Source of the DNA: Bordetella sp. BOR01
Lineage (GTDB): Bacteria; Pseudomonadota; Gammaproteobacteria; Burkholderiales; Burkholderiaceae_B
Assembly (NCBI RefSeq): GCF_019218885.1
Contig: NZ_JAHUWT010000005.1
Coordinates: 62,001 to 126,000, forward strand
Direction of reading: 5' to 3'
DNA: 64,000 bases
Shown: one piece after another, positions 17,621 through 27,443 of the stretch
How the letters are laid out: the number at the start of each line of letters is the position of its first letter
Position numbering within the stretch: the stretch's first letter is position 1
Program-made: the position numbers and the translations under genes
Notes under the pieces: generated by a model
Told to the model about the DNA's origin: nothing
The model's database searches: none
What the model saw: the letters and a program-made list of their open reading frames with translations, nothing else

Positions 17621-18628
17621 ATGCGCACAACCATTCAATCCATTGCACGGGCGGCCGGCGTATCCACGGCCACGGTCGACCGCGTGCTCAACGCGCGTTC
17701 GGGCGTGCGCGGCAAGACGCAAGACCACGTCATGGCGGTGGCCACGCGCCTGGGCTACTTCGGCGACCCGCCGCAAGACGCCCCCGGGATGGCGCGCCTG
17801 GATTTCGTGCTGCCGGCCGGCACCAACAGTTTCATGGCGGCGCTGGGGCGGCACTTGCTCGAAGAGGCCGCGATGCGGCCGCAAGTGCGGGCCAACCTGC
17901 ATCTGGTGGAAGGCTTCAGCGCGGCCAAGCTCGAAGCGCGCTTGAACGAACTGCGGGGCCATACGGATGCGGTCGGGTTGGTGGGGCTGGATCATCCCCA
18001 GGTACGCGACGCCATCATGTCCCTGCGCGACAGCGGCGTAAAAGTGGCGACCCTGGTGTCGGACATTCCCATCGCGGCGCGCGTCGGCTATGTGGGTATC
18101 GACAACCGCGCGGCCGGCCGGCTTGCCGGCCTGCTGCTGGGGCGCTTCCTGCCGCAAGGCGTCGATCACCGTATCGCGGTGTTCATCGGTTCGCTGGCCT
18201 ACCGGGGACACGAAGAGCGCGAAATGGGCTTCCGTTCGGTACTGGCCGAAGAGTTCCCGCACCTGCGCATCGCCCACAACCTGGAAATCGGCGACGACCG
18301 CGAACGCGCGTATCTGCTGACGCGCGATCTATTGCGCAACGATGCGCCCGCCGGCCTGTACAACATCGGTGCCGGCAACCAGGGCATTGCGCGCGCCCTG
18401 CAGGAAGCCGGGCGCCAGCACGGCACGGTATACATCGGGCACGACCTGACCGAGGCCACCCAGCGCCTGCTGCTGGACCGCACCATGGACGCCGTCATCG
18501 ACCAGAATCCGCGCGTCGAGGCGCGCGAGGCCGTGCGCATGCTGGCCGCCGCGGTGCGCGGCGAATCAGAGCAGAGTTATCTGCCGCGGCTACAAGTGAT
18601 TTTCCGCGAAAACATTCCCATGCCGTAA
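17621..18628 (+). CDS. LacI family transcriptional regulator
   Basis: A 335-residue repressor. The N-terminal helix-turn-helix IQSIARAAGVSTATVDRVLNARSGV (residues 4-28) and the hinge are typical. The periplasmic-binding-protein-like domain includes GLDHPQVRDAIMSL, YVGIDNRAAGRLAG and VFIGSLAYRGHEEREMGF, closest in style to sugar-responsive regulators. It diverges from the seven-gene operon beginning at 17381 and probably represses it until a sugar-like inducer binds (inference). No Shine-Dalgarno precedes ATG 17621, which is nevertheless the natural family start. Confidence 0.88.
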   Translation: MRTTIQSIARAAGVSTATVDRVLNARSGVRGKTQDHVMAVATRLGYFGDPPQDAPGMARLDFVLPAGTNSFMAALGRHLLEEAAMRPQVRANLHLVEGFSAAKLEARLNELRGHTDAVGLVGLDHPQVRDAIMSLRDSGVKVATLVSDIPIAARVGYVGIDNRAAGRLAGLLLGRFLPQGVDHRIAVFIGSLAYRGHEEREMGFRSVLAEEFPHLRIAHNLEIGDDRERAYLLTRDLLRNDAPAGLYNIGAGNQGIARALQEAGRQHGTVYIGHDLTEATQRLLLDRTMDAVIDQNPRVEAREAVRMLAAAVRGESEQSYLPRLQVIFRENIPMP

Positions 18629-18846
18629 AGCCCGGCCATAGGCTGGCGAGCGCCCGCGGCGGGAAGCCCAGGGTATTCCCGCAGCGCGGTATGGCCTCCC
18701 CCGAAGGACTGCCGCCCGGGCCGCACGTTTTCCGTTCGATCAATGCGATTTGACCATCACGCAAAGGTGGGGCCGTTCGGTCCTAACCATACTTGCGCCA
18801 CATTCGGACCCCTCAACTTTCCCGATGACGGCGCAAAGAAACACGT

Positions 18847-21336
18847 ATGGCATCCCAATGGGCAGGTATCCGCCACCAATGCACGAGTCCAGTCCTGGTT
18901 CTGCTTGCCTGGGGGCTCGCATGCGCGCTGTCAGCCGGGCCGGTATATGGCGCGGGGGCTGACAAGGAATACGACGCGCTGATCATCCAGGCTCGCCAGG
19001 GAAACTATGGGCCGGCGCTGGTCATGTTGCGCCAGCGTGTAAGCCTGAACTCGCAGGATGTGCGCGCCATTATCGACCTGATCGTCATTGCCGGGCGGGC
19101 CGGACGCAATGAGGAAGTCATCGAAGTCTACGAATCGCTGGGTGTCTCGGTGGCCTTGCCGGCCGAGGCGCTGGCTACCGTGGCCCGGGCCTATCGCGAT
19201 GAGCAGCAGTGGAATCAGGCGCTTGCGATATACCGCAAGGGGGCACGCCCCCATCCGGAAGATGACACCTTCGTGCTCGGCGAGACCATGGTGCTGGCCG
19301 ACGCGGGCGAGATCGCCGAAGCCATACGCCTGGGACGCAAGCTGGTCGAGCGCGCGCCGGGCAATGCCGACCGCCGGCTGGCGCTCAGTTACGCCTATGC
19401 GCGCGACCAGCAGCATTTCGCCGCGCTCGAGCAGGTAGACAAGGCTTACCAGCTGGCGCCCGGCCGCGCTTATGTCAAGCGGGCCTACGTCTTTGCCCTG
19501 CAGCGGGCCGACATGGCCGAGGCGGCGCTGCGGGTGGCCCGCGCCTCGCCGGACCTGTTCACCCCCGCGCAGATGCGCCGGCTCGAAGGTGACGAGGCGG
19601 CCGAGCTGGTGCGCATGGCGGGCCTGCCCGCGCGCAACGAGCACGAGCGGTACGTGGTGGCCGACCGGGCCCTGGCAATATTGGACGCCCAGATCGAGGC
19701 ATGGAGCCAACTGGGGCCCGACGCCCAGGGAGACGTGCAACGTGCGCGGATCGACAGGCTCAGTGCGCTGCACATGCGCGGCCGCATGAGCGAGGTCATT
19801 CAAGAGTATGAGCAATTGCGTGCCGACAACGCCCAGGTGCCTCGCTATGTCAATAACGACGTCGCCAATGCGTATCTCTATATGCGCCGCCCCGAAGCCG
19901 CGGCGTCGCTGTTCATCGAGACGGTGGGCAGCCCGCAGGCCGCCGACGATGACCCGTCCGACAGGCTGAGCAACCACACTGGCCTGTTCTATGCCTTGGC
20001 TGAAGATGAAAGAAGCGACGAGGCTCAGGCTGTCCTTGACGAGATGCAAGGGGCTCATGAACCCTGGGTGTACCGCAAGGGCCAGCCGCAGCGCTTGCCC
20101 AATGACCTGTACGTGGAAGCCATGCGGGTCGGCGCCCAGGGCAGGCTGCTGGCGGGCGACACGATAGATGCGCAGGCCCGCTACGATGAACTGGTCCGGC
20201 AGGCGCCCAACAACTCCGGACTGCGGGCCGGGCGGGCCGGCGTGCTGCTGGCTCGTCAGCGGCCCCGTGAGGCGGAACAAGAGCTGAAAATGGCAGAGAC
20301 CCAGTCGCCGCGCAACATGGCGATCGAGGTCGGGCAGGGCTACACCGCACTGGCGCTCCAGGAATGGCGGCAGGCCGGGCTGCTTAGCCAGGACGTCCTG
20401 GAACGCTATCCGGAAGATCTGTCCGCGCGGCAGTTGGCGCGCGCGGTCGCCTTGCATGGCAAGGCCGAACTGCAGGTGTCGGGTAGCCGGGGGATCGCCA
20501 ACGATAGTGCGGTGGCGGGCGATGGCGAGACCGGTATCGAAGCCGTGCTGTATTCGCCGCCGGTGTCCGAGAATTGGCGCGTCTTTGCCGGCGCGGGCTA
20601 TGCCAGCGGCAAGTTCCAGGAAGGAACCGGACATTACCGCTGGGCACGCAGCGGCGTGGAATGGCGGGCACGCGATGTGACGATCGAGGGCGAGGCCTCG
20701 GCCAACAATTATGGCTTTGGCACCAAGCCGGGCCTGCGCATGGCGGGCACCGTCGATCTGAACGATTCTTGGCAGGTCGGCGCGAGCGCCGATTGGAGAT
20801 CGCGCTTCACGCCTTTGCGCGCGTTGAACAGCGGCGTGTCCTCCAATAGCCTGGGTGCATTCCTGCGCTGGCGCGCCGATGAACGGCGCGAGTGGGCGCT
20901 GGCGACTTCGGCTGCGCGTTTCAGCGATGGCAATAACCGCTTTTCCCTTGGATTGCTGGGCCGCGAGCGGCTTTATACGGCCCCTACGCTGACAACTGAC
21001 CTGGGCATGGATGTCTCGGTATCGCGCAACACCAGCCGCGACACGATTTATTTCAATCCTCGTGCGGACCTGACCGTGCTGCCGACCGTGCAGTTGACGC
21101 ATCTGCTGTACCGGCGCTACGAGTCCGCCTGGACCCAGACAGCAACGGCCGGTGCAGGGCTGTATTCGCAACGGGGCTACGGCAGCGGCGGCCTCTTGAT
21201 GGTGAGCTATGGACAGCGCTGGCAGGCCAGTGACGCGCTGTCCCTGGGCGCCACTGCCACGGCGACCAGTCGTCCGTATGACGGCGAGCGCGAACGCGAA
21301 GTGCGCATTGTCTTCGACCTTTCTCTTCGATTCTAG
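18847..21336 (+). CDS. bpsA: BpsA/PgaA outer-membrane poly-GlcNAc export porin
   Basis: 829 residues: a signal peptide (hydrophobic VLVLLAWGLACALSAG, cut near VYGAG), then an alpha-helical TPR superhelix (about 40-510; repeated ALAIYRKGARPHPED-type motifs), then a C-terminal beta-barrel of about 300 residues ending in an aromatic (VFDLSLRF). This is the PgaA/HmsH architecture: the periplasmic TPR part holds PgaB and polymer, and the barrel exports de-N-acetylated poly-beta-1,6-GlcNAc. It is first in the bpsABCD operon. The 218 bp upstream hold no obvious promoter; a GCGGGAA...TTCCCGC hairpin at 18659-18682 may separate it from the LacI gene. Confidence 0.93.
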   Translation: MASQWAGIRHQCTSPVLVLLAWGLACALSAGPVYGAGADKEYDALIIQARQGNYGPALVMLRQRVSLNSQDVRAIIDLIVIAGRAGRNEEVIEVYESLGVSVALPAEALATVARAYRDEQQWNQALAIYRKGARPHPEDDTFVLGETMVLADAGEIAEAIRLGRKLVERAPGNADRRLALSYAYARDQQHFAALEQVDKAYQLAPGRAYVKRAYVFALQRADMAEAALRVARASPDLFTPAQMRRLEGDEAAELVRMAGLPARNEHERYVVADRALAILDAQIEAWSQLGPDAQGDVQRARIDRLSALHMRGRMSEVIQEYEQLRADNAQVPRYVNNDVANAYLYMRRPEAAASLFIETVGSPQAADDDPSDRLSNHTGLFYALAEDERSDEAQAVLDEMQGAHEPWVYRKGQPQRLPNDLYVEAMRVGAQGRLLAGDTIDAQARYDELVRQAPNNSGLRAGRAGVLLARQRPREAEQELKMAETQSPRNMAIEVGQGYTALALQEWRQAGLLSQDVLERYPEDLSARQLARAVALHGKAELQVSGSRGIANDSAVAGDGETGIEAVLYSPPVSENWRVFAGAGYASGKFQEGTGHYRWARSGVEWRARDVTIEGEASANNYGFGTKPGLRMAGTVDLNDSWQVGASADWRSRFTPLRALNSGVSSNSLGAFLRWRADERREWALATSAARFSDGNNRFSLGLLGRERLYTAPTLTTDLGMDVSVSRNTSRDTIYFNPRADLTVLPTVQLTHLLYRRYESAWTQTATAGAGLYSQRGYGSGGLLMVSYGQRWQASDALSLGATATATSRPYDGEREREVRIVFDLSLRF

Positions 21337-21346
21337 AAGCGTGACC

Positions 21347-23368
21347 ATGCTCCTATCTTTTCCGCGCTTGTTTGCTCTGTGTCTTGTGGCCTGCCTGCTG
21401 GGCGCCTGCGCGCAGGATCAACCGGTGTTCGTAGCGCCGGCCGACAGGCCCCAGGCCAGGGCCGCGCAGCCCTGGCCGGCCAACCAGTTCGTCGTGCTGG
21501 GCTATCACGAAGTGGAAGACAGTGATCCCGACCAGCGGTTTCTGAGCGTACGCACCGATCACCTGGTGCAGCAGCTTACCTGGCTGCGTGAGAACGGCTA
21601 CCAGGCAGTGTCGATCGAGCAGATCCTGGCGGCACACCGGGGCGAGGCCCGGCTGCCCGGGAAGGCTGTCCTTCTGACGTTCGATGACGGTTATCGCAGT
21701 TCCCTGACCCGCGTACTGCCCATCTTGCGCGCATTCAACTGGCCGGCCGTCGTGGCGCCCGTTGGCAAGTGGATGGATACGCCCGCCGGCCAGCCCGTGG
21801 ACTTCGGTGGCGAGATGGTCGAGCGCGAACGCTTCCTGGACTGGCAGGATGTCCGCGAGCTGTCTCGTTCCGGACTGGTTGAAATAGGGGCGCATACTGA
21901 CAACCTGCATTCAGGCGCGCCGGCCAACCCGCAAGGCAATAGCCAGCCCAGGGCCTCTATCCGGATCTATGACCCCGCCAGCGGTACCTACGAAGGCGAA
22001 AGCGCATACCAGGCACGGATCACGCGGGACGTGGACGCCATCTCGAACAAGATCCGCCAAACCACCGGCAAGCCGCCCCGCGTGTGGATCTGGCCATACG
22101 GGGCCGAGGGCGGCACGGCGCTCGGCATCGCAGGCGAACATGGGTACCAGATGGCCATGACGCTGGCAGACGGCCCCGCCCATGTGCAGGCACTCATGTC
22201 CACTCCCCGATTGCTGATTTCCAATGATCCCATCGCCAGTTCGTTCGCCAGCTCGGTGGTGGGTACCGAGGCGCGTCCCTTCATGAGGGTGGCCCACGTG
22301 GATATCGATTACGTCTACGATCCGGACCCCGAGCAAACCGACCGGAACCTGGGCGAGCTGGTACAGCGCATCCTGGATATGCAGATCAACACGGTCTTCC
22401 TGCAGGCTTTTGCCGACCCGCAGGGTGACGGTCTGGCGCGCGAACTGTACTTTCCCAACCGTTGGCTGCCGATGCGTGCCGACCTCTTCAACCGGGTGGC
22501 GTGGCAGTTGCGCAATCGCGCCCACGTCCAGATCTACGCGTGGCTGCCGGTGCTCAGTTTCGATCTCGATCCGTCGATCGCGCGCGTCATGCGCTGGAAT
22601 CCGGAGAGCGGCGCGGTGGAACAGGACCCCGAGCAGTACCAAAGGCTTTCGCCCTTCGATCCGGTGGCGCGCCAGCGCATTATCGAGATCTACCAAGACC
22701 TGTCTCGCCATGCCATCTTCGATGGCGTGCTGTTTCATGACGATGCCGTGCTGACCGATTTCGAAGACGCCAGCCCCGCTGCGCTGGCGGCCTATCGGCT
22801 GGCCGGCCTGCCGGCCGGTATCGGCGAGATCCGCGCGGATCCGGACGCAATGGCGCGCTGGACCCGGTACAAAAGCAAGTTCCTGGTGGATTGGACACTG
22901 ACGCTGGCCGGCCAGGTAAAGGCGATTCGCGGGCCCAGTATCAAGACCGCGCGCAACATTTTCGCCGGCCCTATCATGGCGCCCGAGAGCGAAGCCTGGT
23001 TTGCGCAGAACCTGGACGATTTCCTGTCAGCTTATGACTGGACCGCGCCCATGGCCATGCCTTTCATGGAAGATGTGCCGCCCGGGCAAGAGCATGCCTG
23101 GCTGGATCAGATGGTCGATACGGTGGCGCGCCGGCCCGGCGCGCTGGACCGCACGGTGTTCGAACTGCAGGCGCGCGAGTGGCGGGACATACCCGGGCAG
23201 GGCGAAGGGCAGGCCATAGACACCGTCGTGCTGGCCGACTGGATGAAGCGCCTGCAGTTGCGCGGTGCCCGGAATTTCGGCTATTACCCGGACGATTTCC
23301 TGCAGGACCATCCCGCGCTGGAACAGATCCGGCCGGCCATCTCCGACTCTTGGTATCCCGTGCGATGA
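21347..23368 (+). CDS. bpsB: BpsB/PgaB poly-GlcNAc deacetylase and hydrolase lipoprotein
   Basis: 673 residues from ATG 21347. A lipobox LLGAC puts the lipidated Cys at 21, so it is anchored in the periplasm, probably on the outer membrane. The polysaccharide deacetylase (CE4) domain has LTFDDGY (Asp113/Asp114) and GAHTDNLH (His183/His188) as base and metal ligands. The C-terminal half (about 315-673) is a GH-like TIM barrel ([20 protein letters not shown]); in Bordetella PgaB this domain cleaves partly deacetylated polymer. It lies 10 bp after bpsA, and its stop overlaps the bpsC start (ATGA). Confidence 0.94.
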   Translation: MLLSFPRLFALCLVACLLGACAQDQPVFVAPADRPQARAAQPWPANQFVVLGYHEVEDSDPDQRFLSVRTDHLVQQLTWLRENGYQAVSIEQILAAHRGEARLPGKAVLLTFDDGYRSSLTRVLPILRAFNWPAVVAPVGKWMDTPAGQPVDFGGEMVERERFLDWQDVRELSRSGLVEIGAHTDNLHSGAPANPQGNSQPRASIRIYDPASGTYEGESAYQARITRDVDAISNKIRQTTGKPPRVWIWPYGAEGGTALGIAGEHGYQMAMTLADGPAHVQALMSTPRLLISNDPIASSFASSVVGTEARPFMRVAHVDIDYVYDPDPEQTDRNLGELVQRILDMQINTVFLQAFADPQGDGLARELYFPNRWLPMRADLFNRVAWQLRNRAHVQIYAWLPVLSFDLDPSIARVMRWNPESGAVEQDPEQYQRLSPFDPVARQRIIEIYQDLSRHAIFDGVLFHDDAVLTDFEDASPAALAAYRLAGLPAGIGEIRADPDAMARWTRYKSKFLVDWTLTLAGQVKAIRGPSIKTARNIFAGPIMAPESEAWFAQNLDDFLSAYDWTAPMAMPFMEDVPPGQEHAWLDQMVDTVARRPGALDRTVFELQAREWRDIPGQGEGQAIDTVVLADWMKRLQLRGARNFGYYPDDFLQDHPALEQIRPAISDSWYPVR

Positions 23369-24699
23369 GCGAACGCCTGATTGCCTTCCTGACCCTGTGC
23401 CTGGTTACCGGCCTGCCTCTGGGCTTTGCACTGATCCTGACCGGCCAGGTGCTGCTCGAGTTTGTGTTTTTCTATCCCCTCTTCATGGCCATACTCTGGA
23501 TGACGGGCGGCGCCTACTTCTGGTTGCACTGGGAACGCCATTGGCGTTGGGGCCCCGATGCGCCGGCGCCGACGCTTTCCGGAAAGCCCCTGATCACCAT
23601 TCTGGTGCCGTGCTTCAACGAGGCCGAGCACGGGAAACAGACCTTGCTGGCCGCGCTGGGACAGCGTTATCGACGTATCGAAGTGATCGCCATCAACGAT
23701 GGATCCAGCGACGACACGGCCGCCATGCTCGAGGCCATGGAGCAAGAGCACGACCGGCTGCGGGTCATACACCTGGCAGCCAACCAGGGCAAGGCGATGG
23801 CCCTGCGGGTCGGCGCGCTGGCGGCACACAGCGAATACCTGGTGTGTGTCGACGGCGATGCCTTGCTCGACCCCGACGCGGCAGCCTACCTGGTCGCCCC
23901 GCTGATCTCCCATCCCCGGGTCGGCGCGGTGACCGGCAATCCGCGGGTACGCACCCGTTCGACCCTGGTCGGCCGCATTCAGGTCGGCGAATTTTCGTCC
24001 ATCATTGGCTTGATCAAGCGCACCCAGCGCATCTATGGCCAGGTGTTCACGGTTTCCGGCGTCGTGGCGGCATTTCGCCGCTCGGCCCTGGACCGGGTGG
24101 GGTACTGGAGCCTGGACATGATCACCGAGGACATCGACATCAGCTGGAAGCTGCAGCGCGACCATTGGTCGGTGTTCTACGAGCCGCGCGGGCTGTGCTG
24201 GATCTTGATGCCCGAGACGCTGGCGGGCCTCTGGAAGCAGCGCTTGCGCTGGGCGCAGGGCGGTGCCGAGGTGTTCCTGAAGAATCTGACCGGTATCTGG
24301 CGCTGGGAAAACCGCCGCATGTGGGTGATGATGGCCGAATTCTGCCTGTCTACGGTCTGGGCATTCGCCTTCGCGCTTTTCGCGCTGGTGGGGCTGATCG
24401 GCTTGGTCGTGCCGTTGCCGGCCAGCATTCCGGTCGCCACCTTCGTGCCGCCCGCCTTCACCGGCATGGTGCTGGCCATTGTTTGCCTGTTGCAGTTCGG
24501 CGTCAGTGTCATGGTGGATAGGCGCTACGAACCGGGCCTGGTTCGAGCCCTGTTCTGGGTCATCTGGTATCCGTTCGTCTACTGGATGATCAGCCTGTTC
24601 ACTACCCTGGTCAGTTTTCCTAAAGTCATGTTGATGATCCGCCGTCGCCGCGCGCGCTGGGTCAGTCCCGATCGCGGCATCAAGGCACCTACATCATGA
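23365..24699 (+). CDS. bpsC: BpsC/PgaC processive poly-GlcNAc synthase (GT2)
   Basis: A 444-residue inner-membrane glycosyltransferase 2 that polymerises UDP-GlcNAc into beta-1,6 chains. Two N-terminal membrane segments (residues 8-52) precede the catalytic domain: [10 protein letters not shown], Asp112 in NDGSSDD, DGD at 163-165, TEDID at 254-258 (catalytic base) and QRLRW at 292-296. Further membrane helices fill the C-terminus. Start ATG 23365 overlaps the bpsB stop. With BpsD it forms the synthase, which in characterised PgaCD systems needs c-di-GMP; the diguanylate cyclase at 26475 is a nearby candidate source. Confidence 0.95.
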   Translation: MSERLIAFLTLCLVTGLPLGFALILTGQVLLEFVFFYPLFMAILWMTGGAYFWLHWERHWRWGPDAPAPTLSGKPLITILVPCFNEAEHGKQTLLAALGQRYRRIEVIAINDGSSDDTAAMLEAMEQEHDRLRVIHLAANQGKAMALRVGALAAHSEYLVCVDGDALLDPDAAAYLVAPLISHPRVGAVTGNPRVRTRSTLVGRIQVGEFSSIIGLIKRTQRIYGQVFTVSGVVAAFRRSALDRVGYWSLDMITEDIDISWKLQRDHWSVFYEPRGLCWILMPETLAGLWKQRLRWAQGGAEVFLKNLTGIWRWENRRMWVMMAEFCLSTVWAFAFALFALVGLIGLVVPLPASIPVATFVPPAFTGMVLAIVCLLQFGVSVMVDRRYEPGLVRALFWVIWYPFVYWMISLFTTLVSFPKVMLMIRRRRARWVSPDRGIKAPTS

Positions 24700-25313
24700 T
24701 TCTTCGCACCAAACGTTCGTCTGTCGCCCAATCTGCCGACATCGCGTTGACCGTGCTTGCCTGGGCGGGGTTTTGCTACCTGATCGGCAGCGGGATCTTT
24801 TCCGCATTGCAAGGCGTGGCCAGCCAGCCGGCATGGCCTTGGTGGTCCAAGCCTCAGGCAACCATCGATACCCTGCTGGTCTATGTGGCCGCCGCGGTAT
24901 TCAACGGCGCCGTGCTGATCGCGTGGGCCCGCTACAACCGGGCGCGCTTTGGCGGGCTGGAACGTCGCAAACCGTGCGGGCCGCTGAGTGACTTGCGCTG
25001 CTCGCTGGCATTCTGCGACTCGCCAGTGCAGTTGAACCAGTTGCGCGATTGCCGCATCGGCATCGTGCACCACAGCCCCGAGGGCATCATGACCGCCGTC
25101 GAAGCGCCGGTACCTCGCCTTTTCATCGTTTCAGGCGTCGCCAGCCAGGGCGGAGCCCGCGCGATAAACATTCCCGGCGGCGGCTGGATGCTTGCGCCAG
25201 ACGCGGCGGCGCAGGCAGCCTCGGTAGACGCGGGGGGGCTGTCCTCGCGGCAGGCGATAGCGGCCACGCAGCCGCGGCCGGCAGGCAACGAGGCCAACGC
25301 CACATCGGCTTAA
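24696..25313 (+). CDS. bpsD: BpsD/PgaD poly-GlcNAc synthase accessory protein
   Basis: 205 residues; the start overlaps the bpsC stop by 4 bp. Two membrane helices, [21 protein letters not shown] and [19 protein letters not shown], match PgaD, which joins PgaC in the c-di-GMP-responsive synthase. E. coli PgaD is about 137 residues; here a hydrophilic C-terminal tail runs to 205. A run of seven G at 25232-25238 in this tail could slip and change only the last ~25 residues. The stop codon overlaps the convergent adenylation-like gene within a shared TTAA. Confidence 0.85.
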   Translation: MILRTKRSSVAQSADIALTVLAWAGFCYLIGSGIFSALQGVASQPAWPWWSKPQATIDTLLVYVAAAVFNGAVLIAWARYNRARFGGLERRKPCGPLSDLRCSLAFCDSPVQLNQLRDCRIGIVHHSPEGIMTAVEAPVPRLFIVSGVASQGGARAINIPGGGWMLAPDAAAQAASVDAGGLSSRQAIAATQPRPAGNEANATSA

Positions 25314-26455
25314 TCCGGTGTGGCATGCAAGCCTTGCTGCCCGCTCCGGTCCTGGCCCGGGCTGCCCCGGTGCAGCAGCCCGCGCTCGTCGATGGTGCCC
25401 GGCTCGCCGGTGCGATAGGCACGCTTTCCCTTGTGATGGAACAGGCGGCTACGGTTCAGCTCGGGGGCATTGATATAGCCTCGCATGACGTGGTTGCCGC
25501 TGACACAAATCTCGCCATCGCGGATGAATACCTCGGTATAGTCAGGGCCTTTTCCCAAGGTGTAGCAGCCGGGAAACGGGTTCGCTTCGTCGTCCAGAGC
25601 GCTCCAGATGGCCGTGCAGGTCACTTCGATGCAACCGTACATATTCACGATGCGTACTGACGGAAAGCGCTGGCGCAAGTCGGCGGACAGCGGCGGGGAA
25701 AAGGGTTCATCGCACAGGATCAGCAGGTTCAGGTCGGGCAGCGCCCGGCTGCCGAAATGTGGATTCGCCAATTGCTCGTTCAAGTGCGACGCTGTGGTGC
25801 TCAAGGTCGTGACGCGCTGCCTGGCCAGCTGATGCACGGATGCGGATTCTTGCGTGCCGGCGCCAGGCAGCACGCTGGTTCCACCCAGCGCAAGCACGCC
25901 CGCGACGTCCAGAAGCGAAAACCCGCAGGTGAATGGCATCTGGCCCATGAAGACCGGTGCCGGTCCCAATGCGCCATGGCGGCGCAGCCAATCCGCCAAG
26001 AGCGCGATGCTTTCCCGGCCGATCTGTGCCCCCAGCGGTTCGCCGTTGGCGTCGGGTTTGAACAGGATGCAGGCCAGGCCGGCTTCCGCCAGCGGCTGCG
26101 TCCCTGCGGGGCCGCCAATGAACCGGTCGGCCGCGGTGTCGTAGATCAGCGACGCCTGGGCGATATCCACGATGCGCCGTATCCGGTAGACGCCGTCGTG
26201 GCTATCCACCGGAACGTACGGAACTTCGAGCGACAGGCAACCCAGTATCGCCGTCAGGAACGAAGCCTCTTTATGGCCCAGTATGACCATCGACCTGTCT
26301 GGCCGGGCCCCTGCAATTACCGCGCGCTGCATCCAGTTTCGGGTGACGGTATGCAGCGTTCGCCAACTTATCCCGCCATCCGCATGCAGGATGGCCGCGG
26401 CGTTCGGCGCATGCCTGAGATGACTGAACGTACTGCTCTTGAAATCGAAATACAT
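25310..26455 (-). CDS. Degenerate, C-terminally truncated adenylation-domain protein (AMP-binding fold)
   Basis: 381 residues with the N-terminal fold of acyl/aminoacyl adenylating enzymes (DltA/NRPS-like): ISWRTLHTVTRNW, ILGCLSLEVPYVPVDS, YGCIEVT, GEICVSGNHVMRGYINAPEL and YRTGEPGTIDERGLLH. Key motifs are altered. The TSGSTGxPKG phosphate loop reads FKPDANGEPLG, YRTGD reads YRTGE, and the roughly 110-residue C-terminal domain with the catalytic Lys is absent. The frame is open throughout and codon use matches neighbours, so it may be a maintained pseudoenzyme rather than plain decay. It converges on bpsD with a 4-bp overlap. Confidence 0.75.
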   Translation of the reverse strand: MYFDFKSSTFSHLRHAPNAAAILHADGGISWRTLHTVTRNWMQRAVIAGARPDRSMVILGHKEASFLTAILGCLSLEVPYVPVDSHDGVYRIRRIVDIAQASLIYDTAADRFIGGPAGTQPLAEAGLACILFKPDANGEPLGAQIGRESIALLADWLRRHGALGPAPVFMGQMPFTCGFSLLDVAGVLALGGTSVLPGAGTQESASVHQLARQRVTTLSTTASHLNEQLANPHFGSRALPDLNLLILCDEPFSPPLSADLRQRFPSVRIVNMYGCIEVTCTAIWSALDDEANPFPGCYTLGKGPDYTEVFIRDGEICVSGNHVMRGYINAPELNRSRLFHHKGKRAYRTGEPGTIDERGLLHRGSPGQDRSGQQGLHATPD

Positions 26456-26474
26456 GTGTTCGCGTATCGTCGAG

Positions 26475-27236
26475 TCACGGAAGCGCCGCGACGTCGTGCA
26501 TGATCCGCATCAAGATGCGATTCCTGCCGTTTTGCTTGGCGGCGTAAAGCGTGTCGTCAGCGACCGAATAAAGTTGCTTGGCAGTCAGCCCGTGGTAGGC
26601 GGGGGCCGGATGCCAGGCGATACCGAAAGTGGCGCTCAGCGAGGCGCCGGGGCAGGTCGGGTGCGACAGCTTCAGCTTGTTGATCGCCGCCTGGAACTTC
26701 TCGACCAGTTCCACCGCCTGCTCGGGCGTCGCGGCCAGGAACAGGGTGCCGAATTCATCCCCACCAAAGCGGAACAACCGGTCGGATTCGCGTCGCAGCA
26801 CGCCACGCACGGCAATACTGATGGCCCGCAATGCGGCATCGCCCATCGGGTGTCCAAACGCGTCGTTGTAGGCCTTGAAGTGGTCGATGTCGAACAAGCA
26901 GAGCGCGATGGCGATCGTACGCGGCAGCGGTGACACGGGCAGATGAACCAGGGCGGCGAAACTGGCAGGAAAATGCCGGTGGTTGAATGCGCCGGTGAGC
27001 TCATCGGTGATGCTCAGGTGCCGTAGCCGCCGGTTCTGCGATTCCAGCTGTTTTATCCGCGCAAGCATGGCGGTAACGGCCGGGCCGTCCGGCGTCGGTA
27101 AGGGTTCGTCGGCGCGGCCCGGCTTGCCGAGCCTGCCCGCCTTCGGCCTTTTTTGCGCGAGCAAGGCGCCTTGAGGGAAGGCGCCTTGAGGGGGGGGAGC
27201 TAAAAACGGCTCATGTCGCAGATCGGTGTCGTTCAT
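26475..27236 (-). CDS. GGDEF diguanylate cyclase
   Basis: 253 residues from ATG 27236. A proline-rich N-terminus (encoded by a tandem repeat and C8 tract) leads into a short coiled coil (VTAMLARIKQLESQNRRLRHL, about 54-74) and then a GGDEF domain from SITDELTGAFN. The active site FGGDEF (158-162) is intact, and RESD five residues before it is a complete inhibitory I-site. It should make c-di-GMP in the cytoplasm and be product-inhibited. No sensory domain or membrane helix is present. It lies 19 bp before the pseudoenzyme gene and next to bps, whose synthase class is c-di-GMP-dependent. Confidence 0.9.
   Translation of the reverse strand: MNDTDLRHEPFLAPPPQGAFPQGALLAQKRPKAGRLGKPGRADEPLPTPDGPAVTAMLARIKQLESQNRRLRHLSITDELTGAFNHRHFPASFAALVHLPVSPLPRTIAIALCLFDIDHFKAYNDAFGHPMGDAALRAISIAVRGVLRRESDRLFRFGGDEFGTLFLAATPEQAVELVEKFQAAINKLKLSHPTCPGASLSATFGIAWHPAPAYHGLTAKQLYSVADDTLYAAKQNGRNRILMRIMHDVAALP
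27163..27197. repeat. 2 x 15-bp perfect tandem repeat fused to a G8/C8 tract
   Basis: AAGGCGCCTTGAGGG occurs at 27163-27177 and again, directly adjacent, at 27178-27192; G8 spans 27190-27197. All of it is inside the start of the diguanylate cyclase gene, where it encodes APPP and the peptide repeat PQGAF/PQGAL at residues 13-25. Loss or gain of one base in the octamer would shift the frame. Confidence 0.9.
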
Positions 27237-27293
27237 GGCTTCTCTACCGTGTGAAGGCAAGTCAAAACGCCGCGAGGCTGGCGCCGCGCAGCA

Positions 27294-27330
27294 CCGGCTT
27301 CATGGGCCGCATAGCGGGCCATGAAGCCGG
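27294..27330 (-). other. Strong 16-bp inverted repeat upstream of the diguanylate cyclase
   Basis: CCGGCTTCATGGGCCG (27294-27309) and CGGGCCATGAAGCCGG (27315-27330) pair with one mismatch around a 5-base loop. There is no T-run on either side, so it is not a classic terminator. It lies between the sensor kinase stop and the cyclase start and could be a structured leader, an mRNA-stabilising hairpin or a dispersed repeat. Confidence 0.6.
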
Positions 27331-27443
27331 CAGTGTGGCCTTCGGGCGCTACGCAAGCCTTTGGCAGCGAGGAAATTTCCTTTGCGGGCGCGAATTTTTA
27401 TTGTTGGGCAAAGGCCGGGCGGATGGGTATCGAAGGGGGCAGG

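Noticed and set aside
18659-18682. GCGGGAA/TTCCCGC hairpin as terminator of the LacI gene
   Set aside because: The stem is only 7 bp and has no T-run; mentioned under bpsA but not called as a terminator.
18931-21348. 805-codon minus-strand frame over bpsA
   Set aside because: Shadow of bpsA; no signal peptide or motif, and bpsA has clear TPR and barrel features.
25310-25380. Simple frameshift explaining the missing C-terminal domain of the adenylation-like protein
   Set aside because: The alternative frames near the end did not yield a recognisable GRxDxQxK region, and bpsD follows directly, so no hidden C-terminal domain is present.
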